A stretch of 64,000 nucleotides of DNA from Zygnema cylindricum (lineage: Eukaryota > Streptophyta > Zygnematophyceae > Zygnematales > Zygnemataceae). Shown here piece after piece: positions 56,232-64,000 of the stretch. Positions within the stretch are counted from its first letter, which is position 1; each line of letters opens with the position of its first letter. The notes beneath the pieces were generated by a model. It saw only the letters and a program-made list of their open reading frames with translations. It was not told where the DNA came from and ran no database searches. The position numbers were made by a program, and so were the translations under genes. The stretch is taken from assembly GCA_037447655.1 (NCBI GenBank), contig JBBHKE010001336.1, forward strand, positions 1 through 64,000, read 5' to 3'.

Positions 56232-57526
56232 TTAGTAGGGTACTAGACGCTTACTTAGTTTTTTGGCATACAGATCCCAATCATTGGTTACCACCAAATT
56301 AGCTTCTACTTCCAGAAAGTATTTCATCCAACAAACTTGCGTGTCGTTTACTTTGGGCGACAAATTAAACCCTCTGCAACTGCAATCTTTGGCGCATTCT
56401 GTTGCACAGAAATCAAATGCATCGGTCAGGCCGAAGCCTATCACTACCCATCCTACGATATCATTCCCAGGGGAATCCCTTCTTGGGAGCGCGCTCCAAG
56501 AAACATCTGACGTGCAAGCTGCAAAACATACACCATGTCACAAGTCAATTCTTGATATTCGGAGGCACTTCCATGCTTTCACAAGCTGTACTTATTTTTT
56601 GCAGAATTCCAATCTTTTTAAGTTGTCACAAAATTCCCCTCACTGAGAGTTTCTCAATGAAAAATATTTTTTAATTGACAAGAGTATACGAATGTGACAA
56701 ACGTATACCAATTCTTAACAAAAATCCTTCAATAAAAAAGACTCTTATGGCGAAGATATGCGCAACACTCTAACATCAGACAAAAGACTTATATGTTGTT
56801 TTCCGTTGGGTTGAGGCATAGCTTTGATTGTCCTTCTTTGGATGGTGGGTGAACTGACTTTGAAGAAGAATGGGGCTGCAAAAAATAGCTTACTTTCGTC
56901 ACCATGGAAACCGTGGGAATTTCTAATAGCACGTATCACGCATCATCAGAACAATACAAAAAATTGAAACTAATCGTTTTACATGTAAAATTATTTTTTT
57001 TCCAAAGTCAACCAACATTTAAATTTGATTGGATGGGAATTTGGGTTTGGAGGGTCACACTCACTTTTAGTAAACAAATCCCAACCATCGGTTGTAACCA
57101 TGTTGGATTCCTCTACGATGTAGTACTTTAACCAGCAAACTTCCGTGTCTTAACTTTTGGCGAAAGATTAAAGCCAACGCAGTTGCAATCTTTCATGCAT
57201 TCGTTGGCACAGAATTTCCATCCATCGCCCGGGGCAAAGTGTGACATCACCCATCCTGTCAGGTCATTCCCAGGGGAATCCTTTTTCAAATAAGTGTTCC
57301 ATGAAGAAGGACCTCCGCAAGTTAAGTCAGTTGCTGCAGTGGTCCCTCGTGCCGAAGTTTTTGGCAGAGTTGCCACGCGGGACGCTGCGGGCACTCGCAT
57401 CGAGGTTGGAGCAAAAATTTGTACGGCATGTTTGCCAGCACATACTCCCGAAGTAAAAACACCGAGGAAAAGAAAGAAAGCAGCAGATTGAACCATTTGT
57501 TTGCAGGATCTGTCGACCATGGCCAT
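56232..57526 (-). pseudogene. Secreted protein with two PAN/apple-like domains (two exons, frameshift)
   Basis: Exon 1 57526-57065, intron 56519-57064 (donor GTGAGT, acceptor TTTTGCAG, phase 1), exon 2 56518-56232. The start ATG is followed by a hydrophobic stretch AAFFLFLGVFTSGVCAG (about residues 15-31), a likely signal peptide. Each exon ends in one copy of a Cys pattern: FCANECMKDCNCVGFNLSPKV in part in exon 1, FCATECAKDCSCRGFNLSPKV in part in exon 2, each led by a DSPGND-L/I-GWV block and followed by VCW and WDL. This C-x3-C-x3-C-x-C-x-GF pattern is PAN/apple-like, known in plant secreted and receptor proteins. Around 57151 exon 1 lacks one base relative to exon 2, so its reading frame breaks before VCW. 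That is a pseudogene, or a sequence error. The ligand is unknown. Confidence 0.7.
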
Positions 57527-59069
57527 CTTTCTTCAAATTCTCGTTTTCTTATGCAATCCCTTTCTCGTTCTCCTTCTTGCTCCCTCTCCCTCTCCGTCGA
57601 CTACTGCCACTCTTTGTCCACTGCAAAACAAAAATGTTATCCACAAGTTAGTTTTTGACATTTGCGTAAGTGATTAAACTCTTAAAAAAAAAAAAGAATT
57701 TGTTATGGCTGTAATATGCTTCATCTTAACTCAAAGTTCATCGTGCAAAAAACGAAACCGACACACACATCGCTTCCTAGAAAACATTCGACAAAAATTT
57801 GCAATGTAAAACATGTTGGACCAGAAATAATACAAATCCGTACTGTACGATATATTCTTGTACGGTGTAAAAATCTCCATTCGTCAACTAGTTATTTTGC
57901 GAGTTAATCAACTAAGAAGATGCGGCCAGAAACTCACAATTCTCTCGACCCCTAGGCGGCAGAAGACGCCAGCGCCAAGGCCGACAAGCGCAAGCGAAGA
58001 GACGGAGAGAAGGGATGACGAGGGAGGGAGTGGAGACGACTCCTTTTATCTCCTTCGACTGGAGTTGACCAGAACCAGTAGCCTTGTTCGCAATTCAAAT
58101 ATCCGCAGGGTGAATGTCGTCGTTTTCCATTGGTTTGTACGGACACACAGAATGCGCCTGTACCTTTTGCTTACGTCATCTTTTTTGTACCGACACGCCC
58201 AGCTCACCGCCAGCAAGCGCCGAGCGGAAGTCAAAGACGCGAGGCTTTGTGACCGACTTTGGCGGAAGGCGCCTCTTTCGGTCGAAGAGTGACTGCGGTG
58301 GTACCAAAAGATGCTTTGAAAGTAGTACGGAAAATCTTCGCTAAAAAACAAAGTAACGAGACTAAGTTTCGGATACATGGGAAAGTACCGTTACTGCAGA
58401 TGCAAATTTCGTACTGAGGTGCACTGGGAAGTTTTCTCGTCGCGATACTTACGGTAATCGGACTTCATTGGTTATTAAACGGCATGATGGTCCGATATAT
58501 CGCGTGGTGACTAGCGAATTTAATATGGCCGATATATTTTGTATGCGTTACTGTACTGTATTATTCCTGGACAATAATACTATATCCTATACTGTACTGT
58601 ATTAGTACTTGCTGTGGTTTGTGGTATGTCGTGTCACGCATCACAGCTGAGTCCGTAATTTGGCGGGCGAGACCTCCAGTACGGATGCGCAATGCTTCCG
58701 TACAATGTAAACCGCACTCCGTAGGACCACAAGCGCCAGAACATACATTGGGCGGTGGCCGTCTTTCCCGCCCTCCCAGCCTGGCATGGCAGGTGCATAG
58801 TTCCGGCGGACCGTACGTTCTTTGGACAATCCGGTGCAGATAGTCAAACGTAGGCGTGTCGGCGTCGAAGGGAAGGGGATGGCCAGATTCGCTCTTTCAC
58901 AATAGCGGACCGCAGGATATATTTTTCAGCTTAGGTGTGTCAGAATCGAGGGGCGGATGTCGACTGTCAGGCACTCCCAGCCTGGCATGCCAGATGCTGC
59001 AGTCAACTCAAACCAGTGGCAGCTTCACAATCTACCCGTATTGCGCCATATGTGGAAATCTATAATTAC
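57527..59069. other. No gene recognised; PAN gene upstream and repeat-like DNA
   Basis: 57540-57600 is GA-rich on the minus strand, typical of plant 5' leaders. The rest has no coding match. 58980-59069 (from GCCTGGCATG, then GTCAACTCAAACC and CTACCCGTATTGCGCC) recurs at about 61100-61170. Confidence 0.4.
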
Positions 59070-59891
59070 TAGTGTTGTGTATCGGTAAAAAAATTATAGC
59101 GATAACACCGATACCGATAGTTATCGTTATCGAACGGTCAGCGGTCCCGATATATTTGTACTTTCTGTACTTTCTGTCCGGAATGCTTTCTGTCCGGTAA
59201 ACTGAACGGAAATTTACGTGAAATGTACGGCTTTTTACGGGAAATGTACGGAATTTGACGAAAAAATACGTTGCACTTTGTAGTACTTTTTGGGCGGTTA
59301 ACTGTACATAAATTTGACGGGAATGTACGGAATTGTACCGATAAACTGATTATCATGAAACGGTAAAAAGACGGCGGACTCAAAGTACAACGGATGCAGA
59401 ATAACATTATGCGCGCGGCTAGAATCTAACGGACGACATTCAATGATAAAATAAGAGCGGACGGTCAGCGTGAGCGCCGACATCTCAGAATGGCTTTTTT
59501 GGCGGCTTTGGCCAAAAAAGTCGACGGATTGACACGTGGCAGGTTTGTAGTGGATCTCAAAAAAGAAAGGGACAAAGCCACGGCGTCGGATGTGGAAAGT
59601 ACATCGCTTTAACTGGAGCCGTACTAAAGCCGTACATATATAATGCCGGCTACTGTCGGGGGAATAAGTCGTACATATGAGTGTACAGGCCGTACATTTA
59701 TCTGTACGGTTCGTACAGTTATCGCCGATAGTTATCGTTATCGGCATTATCGTCGATAAGTAGCCGATATTATCGGCTACTTATCGGCGATAAGACCGAT
59801 AGCGATATATTGTACCAATATATCGATTATCAGGTCCCCGAAAAATGGCCCATATCGGTTATCGGAAAATCCTTACCGATACACAACACTA
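59070..59891. mobile_element. hAT-like MITE with perfect 8-bp target duplication
   Basis: 19-bp perfect terminal inverted repeats (TAGTGTTGTGTATCGGTAA) and ATAATTAC duplicated at 59062-59069 and 59892-59899. The 822-bp interior is non-coding, with many TGTACGG and TTATCG motifs. A related empty locus is at about 61163. Confidence 0.9.
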
Positions 59892-62800
59892 ATAATTACA
59901 CTTCTGAAGGCCGAATGGTATCGAAATCATTTTCAGTGGATTCTAAGCTGCTCCATATCCGTACTGTACTCGACGATACGTACGATACCTATTATAGAAA
60001 GTTGTTGTATCGCTATTTTGACAGTTTTTAATTTTTGTATTTGAAACACTTTGAGCACTTAGAAACATAGTTCAAAAGTAGGCGTTTTTTAGTAGGCCTT
60101 TGGTCGGCGCCTTTAGCGTAAGTTGTGTTATGGGCTTTTCATGTGATCTTCTTCGATCGCTACTTTGATCACTGATTGTCCGAATCTAACGGTGTAAACA
60201 CAAGTATTTGGTCCGAATGTTTTAATTGGTGCAAGTTTTGGTCCAGATGTTTTAATTGGTCCAATTTGGTCGGAATACAATATGGGTTTTAAGGTCATAT
60301 TGTATGTTTTTCATACAATAGGCATATTGTATGGGCCTTCTTTCACCTACTTTTGAACTATGCTTAGAAAGTGAAAAAATGTTGCAAAGTATATGACAGG
60401 TGTCCTGAATGCGATTCCGCTCCTAACGTAACATCCGCTTTGTTGAACTCGAAGCCACTTCTATAATTAGGGCATGTTCCATGTAACTTAGACTTATTAC
60501 TTTCTTTTTAGCGAAGATTCTTTGCAGTACACCATGAATCGTTATTAGCCTTATGTACTCTATATCGGCACCCCAAAATTTTGACATTGATACCTTAAAT
60601 AGAACAAATTACACTATTTTAGGACGTGGACCATAATCTGCCACGTCTCCTGGCACTAAATTAGAATGAATGACGCTAATTTTTTCTTTACTCTAATAAT
60701 TTCTATAGTCTATTAACGATTCGCGGTGTACTTTTCAAAGTGTTCCGATGTTCGGCAACGAAATCGTTACTTTCAATTGTGACGGATGTAGACGTGGGCG
60801 CAATTTGTGACGGTTGTAGACAACTACAAAAGTAGCGACAATTGATGACGTTCGCAAAATAGCGACACCTGTGATAGTGTAGATGTTTAGGGTTTGTGAC
60901 AATTTGACGTCATGCTCACCTTTGATGCCCACATAGTCAACTTAAAACGTTTCAAACTTTATTTAATTAATAATGGGGTTTAACATGTTCACTAAAACAA
61001 GTCGTTTTGACCGCAAATTGGCCGCCCGACCTTGACAGCGATGGGCGGTGTACGGCCACGTGCGTTACATACTCCAAATCTTACGGACTTCAAAGTCATG
61101 TGGTCAACTCAAACCGGTGGCAGCTTCACAATCTACCCGTATTGCGCCCTATGTGGAAATCTATAAAGACAATTATGAAGGCCAAATTTTATCAAAATCG
61201 TTTTCAGTCGATTATAAGGAGCTACTATTGCCGTACTATACTCGACGCTAGGTACGATTCCTACATTAGAGTGTTGTGGTAACGATATTTTGACGGTTTC
61301 ACGTTCCTATATTTTAAACCTTTGGAGCACTTAGGGCGTGTTCCCATGTAACCGAAAATGTGAAACGTTACTTTGGATTTTAGCGCAGATTTTACCGTGT
61401 ACTTTTCAAAGTGTTCCTATGTCAATCATTACTTGCGCCTTCATTACTTCAAATATGTGACAGGTGTAGACGTTAACAAAATATGCGACAGCCTACGATA
61501 GTACGAAACGAAATGTAGACGACTACGAAACTTCCTAAAATTAGTGACCTCTACAAAAACGGCGACTGTTGTAGACGTCGAGTTTTTGTGACATTGTAGA
61601 TGTTTAGGGTTTTGTGACATCGCGAAGTCATGCTACATTATGACGTCATCAACACGTAGATTTTCCGCCATGGCTCCCCGATTTCTTTTTCTTACCATTT
61701 ATAATTCCATACGCCATCAAAATGAGACCAAAAATATATAAAAAAAAAGAAAAAAAATATATATTTCATTTGATACTATTATTGTTGCATTTCATTTAGA
61801 TATGAGAGAAAGAGGAGTGGTCGAATGAAAAAGATAGGGAGAGACGAGGGCGTTGTAAATTTTTGCAAAAGAACCATGAATGAAAGTGGAGGTTCGAGAC
61901 CCCAACGATTTTTTTCCGAACATGCTTGTCATTTTTGTACGTACATGCGCGTGACGAGCATGGAAAAAAATAGCGTGTACTCTCCCTCGTTCAAAAAAAA
62001 TCGAAGATGTTTCACGCGTGCTATATCTACTTTTTATTAGTCGATAGGGTGTTATTTTGGTTAAAATCAGATCGCGATTTGATTCCAGTGCAAGTGTGAA
62101 GATGAGCTGGAAGTGGGTCGCAATGATAACAACGCCCAAATTGCCGTACCTTCCAAGTTCCAAGAGGACGCAAAATGTACTTGTGTTTTTGCCCATTTTT
62201 CGTACGGCGTAATATTTTCTCGTTGGAAGTCCCATTTTCTGTGAAAACGACGGAAAAAGCTCCTTACTTGAACACATGGAAACACGCCCTTAGATAGTGA
62301 CAAAATATTGCAAAGTATATGACACGTGTCCTGAATGCGATTCCGATTCGAATGCAACACCCACCTTGTAGAAATCGATGCCTGTTCGATAATTTTTTTT
62401 TTACATTCTTAATTTTGAAATTTATTACAGCTTGTCTTTATGTATTTTGAAGATTGAGTCATTTTGTCGTTAAATATCACAATTAAGTTGTCCATTGGTA
62501 GATATCGCAATTTAACTCCACTGCAAGCTTACTTTTACAGTTTAAGTGTCGAACTGTTTTACTTTTTAGGGTTTTTTAGGGTACAATAGAATCTCCACCA
62601 ATAGGCGCTAAGTTCCACCTGCCAACGTGTCTGTCACTTTTTCCACGTTGTGATTGGCTGCGTAAGTGCCATGTAGTCAGTTTTTATTTTCTGTGCAGTG
62701 AGCTATTTTTTTTTTTTTTGTCGCTGACGTAAGTTTTGGGATCTCTCGACGTTTTTGATTAGCTGCACGTATTACTGAAATTCAGTCTGTTTCTTTTCCG

Positions 62801-62922
62801 AGCGATCAGTTATTATATTTAAGCGGTAATGGTTGTTGGAGTACTGGGCGAATCGGCGTTTGCCGAAATCGCGACGTTTATGTCTCCGTTTAATTCAAGA
62901 TTATTTCCTTAGTACTTTATCT
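59892..62922. other. Non-coding dispersed repeat, two diverged copies
   Basis: 59000-59069 with 59900-60070 resembles 61090-61330 (TCAGTGGATTCTAAG or TCAGTCGATTATAAG, then ACTCGACG). 60370-60480 resembles 62290-62400 (TTGCAAAGTATATGACA, GTCCTGAATGCGATTCCG). 60505-60760 resembles 61365-61425. A 161-codon minus frame at 62277-61792 has no recognisable domain and overlaps the repeat. No gene is supported. Confidence 0.5.
60526..60731. mobile_element. Small MITE-like element, 206 bp
   Basis: Ends AGTACACCATGAATCGTTAT and its near complement (GATTCGCGGTGTACT at the right end). Same family as 30172-30741. The related site at about 61398 lacks most of it. Confidence 0.6.
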
Positions 62923-63085
62923 CAGAGGTCGCAAACAGTCAACCGAAACCATGACCGACTCTTAACCGACCGCCAGCATCGGATCCGGAACGGATTCGGT
63001 TGCCAAATTTGGGGGGCCGGGCGGATTCGGGTGGTTGATTCAAAGAAAATAAAAATGGTTACATTCTGGCAACCATACCATTGGG
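62923..63085. mobile_element. Left end of a truncated hAT-like MITE
   Basis: CAGAGGTCGCAAACAGTCAA and on for ~140 bp matches 63086 onward. No matching right end was found. Confidence 0.7.
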
Positions 63086-63813
63086 CAGAGGTCGCAAACG
63101 GTCAACCGAAACCGTGACCGACCGTTAACCGACCGCCCGCGCCGGATCCGGAACGGATTCGGTTGCCAAATTTTGGGGGTTGGGCGGTTACGGTCGGTTG
63201 ACTCACCAGGAAAAAAAAAACGGTTAGTTACGGTCGGTCAAACAAAAAACCAAAAAAATGAAAATTTTGTACTTTTTTTTTCCAACATTATTGTTCTTTG
63301 TACTTTTGGTATCGTGGAAGTACGTGGCATCATGATTAGCGTCGCAAATCTGACACGGTACTGTAGTAAGTTATTTATTTCGAAAATCTTAGGGAACGCG
63401 ACAAAACGTCTCAAATCTGACACGGTCGTACAATATTCATTTCGCAAATCTTAGGCAACGCGACAAAGCGTCGCAAATCTGACACAGTAGTACACTATTC
63501 ATTTCGCAAATCTTAGGGAACGTGACAAAGAGTCACAAATCTGACACGGTAGTAACACTATTCATTTCGTAAATCTTAGGGAACGCGACAAATCGTAATT
63601 ATTGGCTTATTCCGTCGTACATTGATTAATTTTGTACTTTTCAGGTTACGGGCGGGCACGGTCGGTTGATTTTTTTTTTCGTAAACGACGGTCGGTTAAC
63701 GGTTAACAATTTTGGAGCGTGACAAAACTCGGTCGGGCGTCGGTTACTCAGATTTTGAAAAAAAAAAAACGGTCAGTTTCGGGTATGATTTTTTTTGACT
63801 TTTGCGACCTCTG
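63086..63813. mobile_element. hAT-like MITE, 728 bp, with inner tandem repeats
   Basis: 13-bp terminal inverted repeats CAGAGGTCGCAAA, target duplication CCATTGGG/CCATGGGG (one mismatch), subterminal CGGTCAACCG and CGGTCGGTTAACGG motifs on both sides, no transposase. Confidence 0.85.
63341..63596. repeat. Four tandem repeats of 62-67 bp
   Basis: Units start at 63341, 63408, 63470 and 63532, each GTCGCAAATCTGACACGG-like then TTCATTTCGCAAATCTTAGG. They lie within the MITE at 63086. Confidence 0.9.
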
Positions 63814-63859
63814 CCATGGGGGGGGGGGGGGGCTTTTGACTTTTTTTGACTTAGCGTCG

Positions 63860-64000
63860 ACTTCGATATATCGCAGTAGAAATATATTGAATTATTGGCC
63901 GATATATCGCTTAAATATCCCGATATTAAATATCTCGATCTATTGAAGCAATATATAACTTATCGGGGACTCAAATTAGGTACATATCGAATATCGGCAT
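63860..64000. mobile_element. End of another CGATATATCG-rich MITE, cut by window edge
   Basis: The last ~140 bases are rich in CGATATATCG-type sequence. Read in reverse they resemble the start of the element at 41943 (GCCGATATTCGATAT, then ATTTGAG against ATTTTAG). Confidence 0.5.

Noticed and set aside
58500-59700. Frequent GTAC/CGTAC motifs as a meaningful genome-wide signal
   Set aside because: They look over-represented in low-copy and MITE DNA, but I made no count against base composition, so no claim is made.
61792-62277. 161-codon minus-strand ORF as a gene
   Set aside because: No domain, signal or codon pattern I can recognise, and the DNA overlaps a diverged non-coding repeat (62290-62400).
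63341-63596. Regularly spaced repeats as a CRISPR-like array
   Set aside because: The whole 62-67-bp unit repeats with no unique spacers, and the window is plant-like. It is a minisatellite inside a MITE.
63818-63833. Run of about 15 G as a functional G-quadruplex
   Set aside because: A simple homopolymer next to a MITE target duplication; its length is also prone to sequencing error.

Overview
This window looks like transposon-packed nuclear DNA of a land plant. The evidence is several lineages of Ty1/copia LTR retrotransposons, primer sites complementary to plant initiator tRNA-Met (either its 3' end or its anticodon arm), short hAT-like inverted-repeat elements, and one small spliced gene for a secreted PAN/apple-like protein. 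The species cannot be read from the sequence. I assign letters to the retroelement families: A/A2/F (one lineage, about 1.05-1.2 kb LTRs), C/C2, D (non-coding interior), E, G and H.

Layout. 1-2215 (minus): A2, an A-type LTR plus a gag that switches to E-type zinc knuckle and protease, sitting in the LTR of F. 2216-8530 (minus): F, decayed, with a fresh 1.45-kb tandem duplication. 8531-11030: mostly unassigned, with an RNase H scrap and a 46-bp palindrome. 11031-25018: a D LTR broken by a solo A LTR (11191-12238) and by element C (12636-24986, TSD TAATG). C is itself split by the youngest element, A (17174-23622), whose gag-pol has one frame with three stops. 25019-28454 (minus): D, a non-autonomous LTR element with about 2 kb of non-coding interior. 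28455-43255: an H element end (minus) split by E (29553-41569), which in turn holds a MITE and a truncated C2 (31235-36313). An empty copy of E's target survives near 46.2 kb. 43256-45179: nothing recognised. 45180-46868: LTR and RT scraps and another H LTR, split by G (46869-55111, minus). G has three LTRs in tandem within one pair of CTTTG target duplications. 55117-64000: the lower-copy end, with a proline-rich repeat ORF, the PAN gene (56232-57526, minus, two exons, one frameshift), then non-coding repeats and hAT-like MITEs.

How the parts work. Gag, protease, integrase, RT and RNase H domains stand in copia order in every coding element, but none is fully open; A is closest. In the A lineage the primer-binding site matches the anticodon arm of initiator tRNA-Met, and the gag ATG lies inside it. 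A-lineage LTRs also carry a tRNA-like hairpin whose stem differs between copies but stays paired. All distances, identities and alignments were made by eye.
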